In this document: piece after piece, positions 8,750 through 16,794 of the stretch
How the letters are laid out: every line of letters begins with the position of its first letter
How positions within the stretch are numbered: position 1 is the stretch's first letter
Assembly (NCBI GenBank): GCA_964533865.1
Contig: CAZHRC010000006.1
Span: forward strand, 1-64,000
Source of the DNA: CAZHRC01 sp964533865
GTDB taxonomy: Bacteria > Bacillota > Clostridia > Tissierellales > Peptoniphilaceae
DNA length: 64,000 nt
Direction: 5' to 3'
Notes under the pieces: model-generated
Databases searched by the model: none
The model's input: only the letters and a program-made list of their open reading frames with translations
Told to the model about the DNA's origin: nothing
Translations under genes and position numbers: made by a program

Positions 8750-8778
8750 AGTATATCAGAACATATGTTCACTGTAAA
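8750..8778 (-). promoter_or_regulatory. dinB promoter with LexA (SOS) box in the spacer
   Basis: On the minus strand, TTTACA (8773-8778) and TATACT (8750-8755) are spaced by 17 bases. Between them lies GAACATATGTTC (8759-8770), a perfect palindrome fitting the Firmicutes LexA/DinR consensus CGAAC-RNRY-GTTCG in its 12 central positions. LexA bound here would occlude RNA polymerase. Confidence 0.93.
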
Positions 8779-8780
8779 GC

Positions 8781-8812
8781 AAAAAATAGAAGGCCTTTGA
8801 GAGGCCTCTATT
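8781..8812 (-). terminator. terminator of the AAA/VWA operon
   Basis: On the minus strand AATAGAGGCC pairs with GGCCTTCTATT and is followed by TTTT. The stem overlaps the stop codon of the VWA gene and ends just before the dinB promoter. Confidence 0.8.
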
Positions 8813-10559
8813 CTAAGTTGATCAATTCATTTTTCATAAATAAGCCGACGATGTCCGAAAAGCGTTCGATACGCTTGATGTGGGCGAAATTGTAGCCGTA
8901 GATCCGTTGGACGCTGGGCAGATCGTCTTCTTCTCCAGTGAATACGCCGAGAATGGAGATGTTGCGATCTCTTCCTTTACGGACTTCGATGGCGGTGTCT
9001 TCGACGGCGAAGGCGCCAGTGTATTTTTTTACGCCTGTATAGGATTGGTTGTCAACAGGGCTTCGACGGTCATCGGGACGACCATCGGTCAAAACGATGA
9101 GAATGCGATTGGTAGCATCCTGCTTGCTCGCCATCCAGTGGAGGACGGTGCGAAGGGCAAAACCGTCTCGATTGCTACCAGAGGGATTATAGCCAAAAAC
9201 CCGTTGATTACTGGATAGAGGATCCTTATAATCTCTAAAGAGCTTCAATACTGTGAAGTTATATAGGCTGTTATAGGAAAAGACCCTCGTGGGGATGCGC
9301 AATCGGGTAAAAGCCTCTTGAATAATGTAGGCTTGGCTGGCGACCAAAGCTTGACGGTCGATTTGAGAAGCGCTGGCATCGAGGAGAAGATCGACAGATA
9401 AGGTGCCGATTTCGTCTTTTCGATTTTTGTGAAAGACGCGCTGATCTTTGAGAGCGGTGTGGCGCCATAGGTTTTGGGTGGTAAGGGTGCCATCTAAGGT
9501 GCGGCTTTCAGAAGTGTCCAAGTCCATGAGCACCGAGTTACGGATGATATCCATAAGCTTTACGATACTGCGCTTGTAGAGGAGTTGGTTATCTTCGTAG
9601 TGCTCGATATTTATTGTCGTTTGATGATCGACGATCCTTTGATAGAATTGAGCGTTGATATCCTCGCGAAACTCGCCTGCGGTGAGGAGAATGTGGTGGT
9701 CAATATGATTTCCAGTGCTGACTGTCGCCTCGAGTTGGGCGCGTTGTCGTTCGCTGAGCAAGCTTTCGCCAAATTGGCTCGTCATCCGTTGAAACATTAT
9801 GTGATTTGAGAGTTGCGAAGGGGTGAGAAGCGTGGGCGTGCTCTCTTTAAGGGTTTGGTTTTCGATTTCAATATCTTTTGTAAATTCTGCAGATCCGATA
9901 TCTTCGATCTCAACAGCGTTTTGTGGGCGTTTCATATCGATTCGAGTAGGTTTCTTTTTAGAGGAAAAGGATGACTTGGAAGATTCAATCGCCTTCTCCA
10001 GATCCGATTCCTTTTTGAGAGTGGTTTCGATGTGAAAATGACGGGAGATCGCCTCGCGAAATCCCAAAACAAAACTTGGCGTGTCCTGAAAAGGAGATAA
10101 GGCTTGAAAATCGTCGAGGAGCGCTATAACCATGGGAGATGTTTTGGGAACCCGTTTAAAGAAACGCTGATTCATTGCGAGTTCCACCTCTTCTGCCACA
10201 TCGGAAGGCGGACGGTGATAAAAGCGGTTTAAAAAGCTCATGGCGTATTGGGTGTGAAGGTGCTTTATACCAGGGCGTTCTTGTGTGAGCAAAGGATAGA
10301 GGCATAGCTCGAGAGCGATATCGAGAAGTGTTAAAAACAATGGGGCATCCACGGTAGCATTTTTGTAGTAGTCGACGAGTGTCGAGAGGAGGGCGGTGTC
10401 TGTATAGCGATAGAACGCGCCAACCAAGGCTTCGCGATAATGGTTAACGGTCTCGGTCGATGACGACAAAACAGCGGGATCGGGAAGAATGTCGTAATCT
10501 CCAGCCACCGTCCACACAATATTGAAGCGCCTAGCCTCAATCGTATCGAAGTTAGCCAT
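8808..10559 (-). CDS. VWA-domain protein paired with a MoxR-type ATPase
   Basis: A 583-residue protein whose C-terminal third (about residues 390-583) is a von Willebrand factor A domain with a complete MIDAS: DASAS (about 401-405), the threonine/serine-containing GSNRDG loop and LTDGRPDD near 510. The N-terminal 380 residues are helical, with a low-complexity S/K segment, and resemble the CobT/NorD type only in architecture. AAA-VWA pairs act as chaperone-like machines that insert metals or remodel enzymes, and the client here is not evident. The start at 10559 is just after the ATPase stop (TGATATG), so translation is probably coupled. Its own ribosome site is weak. Confidence 0.82.
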   Translation of the reverse strand: MANFDTIEARRFNIVWTVAGDYDILPDPAVLSSSTETVNHYREALVGAFYRYTDTALLSTLVDYYKNATVDAPLFLTLLDIALELCLYPLLTQERPGIKHLHTQYAMSFLNRFYHRPPSDVAEEVELAMNQRFFKRVPKTSPMVIALLDDFQALSPFQDTPSFVLGFREAISRHFHIETTLKKESDLEKAIESSKSSFSSKKKPTRIDMKRPQNAVEIEDIGSAEFTKDIEIENQTLKESTPTLLTPSQLSNHIMFQRMTSQFGESLLSERQRAQLEATVSTGNHIDHHILLTAGEFREDINAQFYQRIVDHQTTINIEHYEDNQLLYKRSIVKLMDIIRNSVLMDLDTSESRTLDGTLTTQNLWRHTALKDQRVFHKNRKDEIGTLSVDLLLDASASQIDRQALVASQAYIIQEAFTRLRIPTRVFSYNSLYNFTVLKLFRDYKDPLSSNQRVFGYNPSGSNRDGFALRTVLHWMASKQDATNRILIVLTDGRPDDRRSPVDNQSYTGVKKYTGAFAVEDTAIEVRKGRDRNISILGVFTGEEDDLPSVQRIYGYNFAHIKRIERFSDIVGLFMKNELINLE

Positions 10560-10560
10560 A

Positions 10561-11472
10561 TCAATCAAAAACCGAGGTGCTTTCCGTTTTATCCGAGAGG
10601 TGAAGCCGTAGGGTATCCAATACCAGCTCTCGCTCAAAATCGTCAAAGGACTTGTTAACCAGCCCCATACGCAGGGCGATGATCGGTTTCAATCCTGTTT
10701 GCATCGCAGCTAAAGCGTCCATTAGCCCGCGAATATCCACAGGTTTTGAGGAGATTTCCGAGTTGTGGCTTTTTAATTGGAGATCGTGGAACAACTGGCT
10801 AAAGATTGTGGCGTACTCTTCTTTCAACGTCGGGAAGCGACGATGCAGTAGCGTACGAAGATTCTCTTGTGAAATATCGGGCATGTTGATGATGAGAAAG
10901 CGTGAAGACAGAGCTTCATTGAGTTCCCTGGTACCCACATAGCCGTAGTTCATCGTGGCGATAAAACGGGTCGCTGGGTGGAGTGAGATTTTATCGTAGC
11001 CAGGAACATCCAGAAGGCGACGATGGTCTAGAGTCGCGTGTAAAACGGCGATGGCGTCGTTTTTTGCCATATTGATTTCATCCAATACGCCAAACCCTCC
11101 GCTGAGGGCAGCTTGGTAGATGGGACCTTTTCGAAGGACCACTTCGCCGCCGTCTAAAGTATCGGTGCCGATGAGCGCGTTGGCGTCGGTGTTGACGTGA
11201 AAGGAAACCGTCCAAGAAGGGCGACCAAAAGCGCTTGAAAGATTGTCTGCCAACACGTTTTTCCCCGTGGCTTTAGGTCCGGCAAGGAGCAGATGACTTC
11301 CCGAAAGCAGGGCAGAAATGGCGGCTTCCCAAATATCAGTGCCGATGTAGTGAAAGGTGGGCTCTGAAATGCGGTGAGCGTATTGTGGATCGATAGGGTA
11401 TGAGTCTCGGAAGTCTGTAAGAGCTGTCACCAGCTTCGAAGAGACACCGATGTGTTTTAAATAATCGAGCAT
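10561..11472 (-). CDS. MoxR-type AAA ATPase
   Basis: A 303-residue AAA+ ATPase of the MoxR/CbbQ/NorQ group. The Walker A reads GPKATGKN (about residues 63-70), with asparagine where Ser/Thr is usual. The Walker B is FGVLDEIN, sensor 1 is ATMNYGYVG and an arginine finger is in ALSSRF. AAAGGAG seven bases before ATG 11472 decides the start. A TATAAT-type -10 lies just upstream on the same strand. It forms a two-gene operon with the VWA protein, the hallmark of this family. The partner enzyme is unknown. Confidence 0.88.
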   Translation of the reverse strand: MLDYLKHIGVSSKLVTALTDFRDSYPIDPQYAHRISEPTFHYIGTDIWEAAISALLSGSHLLLAGPKATGKNVLADNLSSAFGRPSWTVSFHVNTDANALIGTDTLDGGEVVLRKGPIYQAALSGGFGVLDEINMAKNDAIAVLHATLDHRRLLDVPGYDKISLHPATRFIATMNYGYVGTRELNEALSSRFLIINMPDISQENLRTLLHRRFPTLKEEYATIFSQLFHDLQLKSHNSEISSKPVDIRGLMDALAAMQTGLKPIIALRMGLVNKSFDDFERELVLDTLRLHLSDKTESTSVFD

Positions 11473-11579
11473 GAGAACTCCTTTATATGTTTTAATAGTA
11501 TTATACCCCACATTGATGAAAAAGCGATGGCTTTACCCTATTATAATCTATCGGATAGCACAGAGAGGTGAAATATTAC

Positions 11580-11797
11580 ATCGCCATAACTGCAGATATA
11601 CAGGTTTATCTGTCGCTCTCGCTCCAGTAGGAGCATTACTCGGCAGCTACTTGGGAAAGATAATTCCCTTGTATCAAGTGATCCTTGTTTTTGGCGGTTT
11701 AATTGTTCTGGTAGCTGTTTTTTGGAAGAATTGTAAAGGTATTCGAAAGATGACGAGTATAAATGATCTGAATCAGAGGGGTTTCGATGGTGAATAG
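11580..11797 (+). pseudogene. remnant of a TauE/SafE-family transporter (C-terminal end)
   Basis: The reading frame here encodes APVGALLGSYLGKIIPLYQ and a following hydrophobic helix, which resembles the last two membrane segments of TauE/SafE (DUF81) anion exporters. About 200 preceding residues of a normal member are absent: the sequence upstream is the promoter region of the divergent AAA gene. I read it as a 3' gene fragment. A newly arisen small membrane protein cannot be excluded. Confidence 0.5.
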
Positions 11798-11981
11798 TAT
11801 CATGTTATCTCAAGCAACAATGTCCGATTTGGAGTTTTTAGCGAAAGTATACAATGATGAAACCATAAAAAATAGTGGTCTCAACACAGAGATTGATGTT
11901 ATTGGACAACGGGAAATACAATTAACGCTGGACTATTTTTTTGATGATAAATTAAGAGAGCGCAATTGGACTTTTGGGTAA
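11787..11981 (+). pseudogene. short fragment, possibly the start of a GNAT acetyltransferase
   Basis: A 64-codon frame beginning MVNSIMLSQATMSDLEFL, reminiscent of the first strand and helix of GNAT acetyltransferases (xLRxAxxxDxxxL). The acetyl-CoA motif A is missing because the frame ends after 64 codons. It overlaps the preceding TauE/SafE remnant and ends just before the AlkD-like gene. The similarity is weak and the function, if any, unknown. Confidence 0.3.
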
Positions 11982-12002
11982 AAGTAATTTAGGAGGGTTA
12001 AT

Positions 12003-12680
12003 ATGGATTGGATTGAAAAAGAGCTACGCGAACAAGCGGAGGATGCTTATTGTGCTTTTAATCGAAAAATCGCCGCTACAGATCGACCGATGTACGGGGT
12101 GCGTATGCCAGTGCTCAGGCAGATGGCAAAGCGGATTCTTTGTGAAGATCCCTTGTTGTTTTTGAATCAGGAGCCGGAAGAAGATTATGAGCGGATGATG
12201 CTCAAGGCGATGGTGATTGGGTTGTACAAAGGACCGTTGGACGAAAAATTTGACCTCATTCGCGCTTACGTCTCAAAAATGGACAATTGGGCGTTTTGTG
12301 ATTGTTTTTGCTCTGGGCTTAAAGCACTGCGTCCATACCGGGATGAACTTTGGGCGTTTATGTCGCCTTATATGGCATCGGAACGGGAGTACGATCAGCG
12401 GTTTGTAGCGGTGATGTTGTTAAATCACTATATGGAAGAGGAGTGGATCGATCGGGTGTTGGAGTGTGTAGATCGTTTGGGACACTCAGGGTATTATGCA
12501 GATATGGGCATTGCCTGGTGTCTTTCCTATTGTTATATCCAATTTCCAGAAAAGACCAAAGCCTACTTTGCCGATAACAACCAACCGGTGTTCGTTCAAA
12601 ACATGGCCATTCAAAAAATCAGAGACTCGCGTCGGGTGTCCCAAGAGGACAAAGACGGGCTTCTGATATATAAGCGATAG
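12003..12680 (+). CDS. AlkD-like DNA alkylation repair protein
   Basis: A 225-residue all-helical HEAT-like repeat protein of the DNA alkylation repair family. In this family AlkD removes N3- and N7-alkylated bases. Recognisable features are the N-terminal YGVRMPVLRQMAK segment (about residues 35-47), the central DNWAFCD motif near 95-101 (W and D face the lesion in AlkD) and the repeated aromatic helices. A good site (TTTAGGAGGG) precedes ATG 12003. It lies directly upstream of the SRAP gene, giving a damage-repair pair. Confidence 0.85.
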   Translation: MDWIEKELREQAEDAYCAFNRKIAATDRPMYGVRMPVLRQMAKRILCEDPLLFLNQEPEEDYERMMLKAMVIGLYKGPLDEKFDLIRAYVSKMDNWAFCDCFCSGLKALRPYRDELWAFMSPYMASEREYDQRFVAVMLLNHYMEEEWIDRVLECVDRLGHSGYYADMGIAWCLSYCYIQFPEKTKAYFADNNQPVFVQNMAIQKIRDSRRVSQEDKDGLLIYKR

Positions 12681-12690
12681 GAGGTTTTCC

Positions 12691-13272
12691 ATGTGTGGTA
12701 GGTATAGTCTCGATGAATCCATCGAAGAGATTTTAAAGTACTATCGCTTGGAGCAAGCCGCGTCGAAGTATCGCCCTCAACCAGAGATCTTTCCCACCAA
12801 CTTGGCGCCAGTGCTGGGATACAATGGAAAGTTTGGTTATGTGAAATGGGGATTTGATTTTCCCTATTTGAAACAAACGTTGATCAATGCGCGAGGGGAG
12901 ACGGTGGATGAGAAAAAATCTTTTAAACGAGCGTTTGATCAATGGCGTTGTTTAATTCCAGCGACGTCGTTTTTTGAGTGGAACCAACAAGGGGAAAAGA
13001 AGAAACACCGAATTTCCATACCTCAAAGCCCTATTTTTTCGATGGCGGGTTTGCTTCATCCCTTTAGAGACGAAGCTGGTGAAACCTATTGGGGCTATGT
13101 GATCGTAACTACCGAAGCCAACGAACAGATGTCAGCCATCCACTATCGGATGCCGGTGTTACTCGATCGCGAAAGTGGGGAGCGGTATTTGCAAGCCGAT
13201 AGGGCAACAGAAACTATAAAATCCATGCTTCATCCCTATACAGGGGAATTGGCAATTGAAGTGGTGGATTGA
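12691..13272 (+). CDS. SRAP family protein (YedK/HMCES), abasic-site crosslinking
   Basis: A 193-residue SOS-response-associated-peptidase family protein. It begins MCGRYS, and Cys2 becomes the N-terminus after Met removal and forms a thiazolidine link to abasic sites in single-stranded DNA. Other conserved features are NARGET near residue 69, the FFEW motif near 94 and the late HYRMPVLL motif near 151 with the catalytic histidine. The length is normal. AGGAGG lies before the ATG, 10 bases after the AlkD-like gene, suggesting one transcript. No LexA box is seen in front of it. Confidence 0.93.
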   Translation: MCGRYSLDESIEEILKYYRLEQAASKYRPQPEIFPTNLAPVLGYNGKFGYVKWGFDFPYLKQTLINARGETVDEKKSFKRAFDQWRCLIPATSFFEWNQQGEKKKHRISIPQSPIFSMAGLLHPFRDEAGETYWGYVIVTTEANEQMSAIHYRMPVLLDRESGERYLQADRATETIKSMLHPYTGELAIEVVD

Positions 13273-13290
13273 TTGAATAAAGGAGGCAAT

Positions 13291-13917
13291 ATGAAACTAG
13301 ATGCGTGGATTGATATTCAATGTCCATTTTGTTATGTGAGTACGGCGTGTTTTGAAAAGGCGATGGAAGAATTGGGACAGCCTGAGGAGGTGACCTATGT
13401 TCATCACGCTTACTATCTCAACCCGGATGCGCCTAATCACACCGGGCTAGACTACTACGATTATCTGGCTGATGCTAAGGGCTTTACGCGAGAAGAAGTG
13501 ATCGAAGCCATGGAGATCATCGAAGAGAGGGCAAGGGCAAACGGCATAGAAATCAATGTGGACAAGGTGGTTTCTGCCAATACGAAAGATGTACTGCTCT
13601 TAGCCTATTACGCCCAAGATGTCGGACTCCAACGGCAATGGATCACCCGTGCGCGGGAAGCCTACTTTAAAAATGGAGAAAACATAGCTGATGATCAGGT
13701 CTTGAGGCAGATGTTAAAAGAGGTAGGACTACCGGAAGAAGCCTTGGAGAAGGTTCGAAAAGACAGTGCCTATCTTGGACGTTTACAAGAGGACTGCCAT
13801 CAATTTAAAGCGGCTAAAGCGGAATCAGTGCCTTATTATATGATTGACGACACCATTCCGTCGCCAGAGTCAAAATCCGTTGATGAATTTAAAGCGTTGA
13901 TCGAAGCGTACCGATAG
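13291..13917 (+). CDS. DsbA-family oxidoreductase (FrnE-like)
   Basis: A 208-residue cytoplasmic thioredoxin-fold protein with an inserted helical domain. The active site CPFC is at about residues 11-14 in WIDIQCPFCYV, and a cis-proline segment SVPYYMID lies near residue 181. No signal peptide is present. This fits FrnE-type DsbA proteins, some linked to oxidative stress or polyketide tailoring. The ATG at 13291 is preceded by AAAGGAGG. An upstream TTG would include that site. It follows the SRAP gene by 18 bases. Confidence 0.87.
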   Translation: MKLDAWIDIQCPFCYVSTACFEKAMEELGQPEEVTYVHHAYYLNPDAPNHTGLDYYDYLADAKGFTREEVIEAMEIIEERARANGIEINVDKVVSANTKDVLLLAYYAQDVGLQRQWITRAREAYFKNGENIADDQVLRQMLKEVGLPEEALEKVRKDSAYLGRLQEDCHQFKAAKAESVPYYMIDDTIPSPESKSVDEFKALIEAYR

Positions 13918-13927
13918 GTGGCATAGA

Positions 13928-14000
13928 AAAGCACCTCGTTCCAAAACTTTCCACATGAGATGAGGATCTCAATAAGGGAGGACTTTGGACGAGGTGCTTT
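13928..14000. terminator. large imperfect inverted repeat between convergent operons
   Basis: AAAGCACCTCGT-TCCAAA on the left pairs with TTTGGA-CGAGGTGCTTT on the right, enclosing a smaller stem GAGAT/ATCTC. It sits between the rightward DsbA-family gene and the leftward znuB, with T-rich ends on both strands, so a shared terminator is the simplest reading. Confidence 0.6.
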
Positions 14001-14009
14001 GTGTTTTGG

Positions 14010-14846
14010 TTAGGTGGTGCGATGGGAGCGTTTAATCGCTTGGTTTTGAATAGCGCGCACTACAGCCGACAGGCTCAAAATGAGGATGGCGCTAAGGACG
14101 ATGGCGCCACCGGGTTTTAAACCAAATCGGTAAGAGGCGATCATGCCCGACAATATCGAGAGCACGCCTGAAATACAAGCATAAATCACGGTTTGGCGGT
14201 AGGTTTTAGCAAAGACTAAAGCGATCGCCACAGGCACAACCATCAAAGAAGATACGAGGAGGGTGCCGACGGTGCGGGCGGAGATGGCGATGGTGACCGC
14301 GGTCAGGATAGTAAAGACACTGTTGATGCGATCGGGGTTGATGCCAGAGATCTTTGCACCAGAAGGGTCGATCGACAAGTAGAGTAGGCTTTGGTAATAC
14401 TTGAGAAAAGCGATGAGAACCAAAGCGCTGATGCCCAATACCAATCCGAATTCTAAAGGACTAATCGCCACAATGCTGCCAAAGAGGAAGGACTCAAAGT
14501 TGGTAAAGCCTGGTACGAAATCCGATAGTATGGCGGCTAACCCGATCCCCGAGCTCATGACGAGAGCCGTTGCCAAGTCACCTTGTTTCGGATAGCGCAC
14601 TCGAAAAAAGTCGATGGCAAGGGCGGCGAGTACGGAGATGAGAATGGCGCTAATAATCGGGTTTAGAGAGGCGATGAGGCCGACAGCCACACCTACAAGG
14701 GAGGTGTGGGACAGGGCATCTCCGATCATGGCGGTGTGTTTTCCCACGGCGACGACGCCGATACAAGGGATGATCACGCCGAGGGCGATGCCGACGATGA
14801 GGGCTTTTTGCATAAAATCATAACTTAGCATTTCAGCAATCCACAT
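14010..14846 (-). CDS. znuB: zinc ABC transporter permease ZnuB
   Basis: A 278-residue integral membrane permease of the ABC-3 (metal) family with about eight hydrophobic segments. A conserved GDALSHTSLVGVA stretch near residues 42-54 and the SARTVGTLLVSSLMVVP segment near 195-209 mark the family. It forms the channel for metal delivered by ZnuA. AGGAGG precedes ATG 14846. It overlaps znuC by 14 bases. The His-rich binding protein in the operon favours zinc, though manganese cannot be excluded from the permease alone. Confidence 0.9.
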   Translation of the reverse strand: MWIAEMLSYDFMQKALIVGIALGVIIPCIGVVAVGKHTAMIGDALSHTSLVGVAVGLIASLNPIISAILISVLAALAIDFFRVRYPKQGDLATALVMSSGIGLAAILSDFVPGFTNFESFLFGSIVAISPLEFGLVLGISALVLIAFLKYYQSLLYLSIDPSGAKISGINPDRINSVFTILTAVTIAISARTVGTLLVSSLMVVPVAIALVFAKTYRQTVIYACISGVLSILSGMIASYRFGLKPGGAIVLSAILILSLSAVVRAIQNQAIKRSHRTT

Positions 14847-15519
14847 GACATATCCCTCCTTCTTTAATGGTGATCACCGAGGTGGCGTAGTCTTTGACGG
14901 CATCTAAGTCGTGGGTGACCATGATGACGGTAATGTCATGGCGTTGGTTCAAGTGGTGGACCACGTCGAAAAATGCGTCTTGACTAGCCTGATCGAGTCC
15001 AGCTGTAGGTTCGTCCAATACGAGGACTTTTGGCGAATGAACGAGGGCCTTGGCGATCATGACACGCTGTTGTTGGCCGCCGCTCATTTGATTGAAGGGT
15101 CTGTGTTTTAAATGAACCATGCCCACCATAGATAGGGCATCTTCCGCCATGGATAGGTATCGACGTCTGAGACGGCGATTAAATTTGGTGGGGCCTAGAT
15201 TTAGGCGGACCACTTCCAAGGCGGTGACGGGAAATGGCAGACTGAAAGTTTCAGTCACCTGAGGGACGTAACCGAAGAAGCTCCAATCGACAAAATCCTT
15301 GACATTGTGTCTTTCAATAAAAGCGCTACCGCCATCAGGTTGGAGAAAGCCTAAAAGGAGCTTGAGCAACGTGCTTTTGCCGGACCCGTTGGGACCGGCA
15401 ATTGCTAAAAATTCTTTTGGATAAATGGTGAGATCAACGTGGCTAAAGATTTTTTCTTCGCCATAGCCAAACGTCACATCTCGAAGTTCGATGAGTGGGT
15501 GAGTATTAGTTGAAACCAT
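14833..15519 (-). CDS. znuC: zinc ABC transporter ATP-binding protein ZnuC
   Basis: A 228-residue ABC ATPase. The Walker A GPNGSGKS is near residues 35-42, the signature MSGGQQQR near 133-140, and Walker B VLVLDEPT near 153-160. It has the H-loop histidine in VTHDLD. It energises ZnuB. I chose ATG 15519, which has GAGG upstream and overlaps the znuA stop region. A start nine codons earlier is possible. It is the middle gene of znuA-znuC-znuB. Confidence 0.92.
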   Translation of the reverse strand: MVSTNTHPLIELRDVTFGYGEEKIFSHVDLTIYPKEFLAIAGPNGSGKSTLLKLLLGFLQPDGGSAFIERHNVKDFVDWSFFGYVPQVTETFSLPFPVTALEVVRLNLGPTKFNRRLRRRYLSMAEDALSMVGMVHLKHRPFNQMSGGQQQRVMIAKALVHSPKVLVLDEPTAGLDQASQDAFFDVVHHLNQRHDITVIMVTHDLDAVKDYATSVITIKEGGICHVDC

Positions 15520-16582
15520 TGAGAAGTGCCTCGAGGTTTTCTTCAAACAAACTCAAGAAGTCGGTTTTATTTGGGTCGCCATCGGTGGGAAGCATCTCGA
15601 TGGTGGATAAAGCGAGGGTTTTTCCTCCGATTTCCTTGGCGATAGTCTCTGAAGCGCCAGGATCGGTTCCGCGTTCAAAGTAAATGGTTTTGATGGCATT
15701 TGTCTTTGTAAATTCGATCATCTCTTGAACCTGTTTGTTGCCCACGTCGCTCGAAGCGGTCAGGTTTCCCAAAGGGCGTTGGACCAATTGGTAGTCGCGA
15801 CACAAATAGCCAAAGGCTTGGTGTGGGACGACGATAGTTCTGCCAGCGTAGGGTGCCAATTCTTTTTGATAGCGCTGGTCTAGAACTTCAAAATCGGACT
15901 TGGCCTTATCGAAATTCTTTTGAAACGCATCAGCATGATCTGGATAGACCTCAGATAGGGTTTGACGAATAGTATCCATTTGCAATACGGCATTTTTAAG
16001 GCTTAACCAAGTGTGGGGATCGATGGTGCCGTGATCGTGGTCATGATCGTGGCCTGCGGTGGCTTCAGCGTGATCGTGGTCATGATCGTGGCCTGCGGTG
16101 GCTTCAGCGTGATCGTGGTCATGATCGTGGCCTTCGGTGGTTTCGGCATGATCGTGTTCGTGATCGTGTTCCGTTGCGGGTTCTTCATGGGTTTCGGCGT
16201 GATGGACCTGTGCCGTGTCGATGAGCTCGACAGCGCTCGATGTATCGACTAGACGTGCAGACTCTGGCAATGCGCTCTTCACTTGGTCGATCCAACCTTC
16301 AAATCCCGCCCCATTGAAAAACAATAAATGGGCTTTGGAAAGCTCTGCCATGTCTTTGGCAGAAGGCTCCCAATCGTGGGACCCAGTGGTGGGTTTGATC
16401 ACGGTTTTAACGTCGATGGCATCGCCTCCCACGCGTTTGACAAAATCGGCAATGGGATAGAAAGAAGCGTAAACCACGGATTTAGCTTGTGAATCAGCAC
16501 TTGGTGTAGCTGGGCCAGTTGGGCTCTGGCATCCGACGAGGACGACGAGCAAAGCGACGAACAAGACGAGATGTTTTTTCAT
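15506..16582 (-). CDS. znuA: zinc-binding lipoprotein ZnuA with a histidine repeat
   Basis: A 358-residue extracellular lipoprotein. Residues 1-20 are a signal peptide ending in the lipobox LVGC. The metal-binding domain has the expected histidines in TGSHDWEPS (about 67), the DPHTWLS loop (about 188) and VPHQAFGY (about 250). A long histidine/aspartate loop of about 70 residues sits between them and contains three near-identical 13-residue units GHDHDHDHAEATA. Such loops are typical of high-affinity zinc receptors. AGGAGG decides the start at 16582. It is the first gene of the operon. Confidence 0.94.
   Translation of the reverse strand: MKKHLVLFVALLVVLVGCQSPTGPATPSADSQAKSVVYASFYPIADFVKRVGGDAIDVKTVIKPTTGSHDWEPSAKDMAELSKAHLLFFNGAGFEGWIDQVKSALPESARLVDTSSAVELIDTAQVHHAETHEEPATEHDHEHDHAETTEGHDHDHDHAEATAGHDHDHDHAEATAGHDHDHDHGTIDPHTWLSLKNAVLQMDTIRQTLSEVYPDHADAFQKNFDKAKSDFEVLDQRYQKELAPYAGRTIVVPHQAFGYLCRDYQLVQRPLGNLTASSDVGNKQVQEMIEFTKTNAIKTIYFERGTDPGASETIAKEIGGKTLALSTIEMLPTDGDPNKTDFLSLFEENLEALLNGFN
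16031..16186. repeat. 39-bp minisatellite inside znuA
   Basis: Four copies of a 39-base unit at 16031, 16070, 16109 and 16148. The first two are identical, the third differs at a few positions and the fourth is degenerate. Each keeps the reading frame and encodes 13 residues of the histidine loop. The identity of two copies suggests recent expansion. Confidence 0.9.
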
Positions 16583-16599
16583 AGTATACCTCCTAAATG

Positions 16600-16649
16600 G
16601 GAACAATTCCTATTAACTGTATAGTATCGAAGATTGGGAAGGATGTCAA
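16600..16649 (-). promoter_or_regulatory. znu promoter and possible metal operator
   Basis: On the minus strand TTGACA (16644-16649) and TACTAT (16621-16626) are 17 bases apart. Ten bases downstream of the -10 lies the palindrome GGAA-TTG-TTCC (16600-16610), placed around or after the transcription start. A Zur-type repressor would be expected for this operon, but the palindrome is not the canonical Bacillus Zur box. Confidence 0.6.
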
Positions 16650-16794
16650 TGGATTCGAGGTGGGTGAAAGGATAGGAAAACCCATGTACAAAAAATATAG
16701 TTTATGTATTATGATTTCAATCGTGCGTCGGTTATCTTTGAAAAGATAACGGTCTCATGAAAATAGAACAAGTTCACATTTTTAGGAGGAAAAC

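Noticed and set aside
16013..16252. Frames on both strands through the znuA minisatellite
   Set aside because: Repeat-driven open frames only. The znuA frame carries the known domain on both sides of the repeat.
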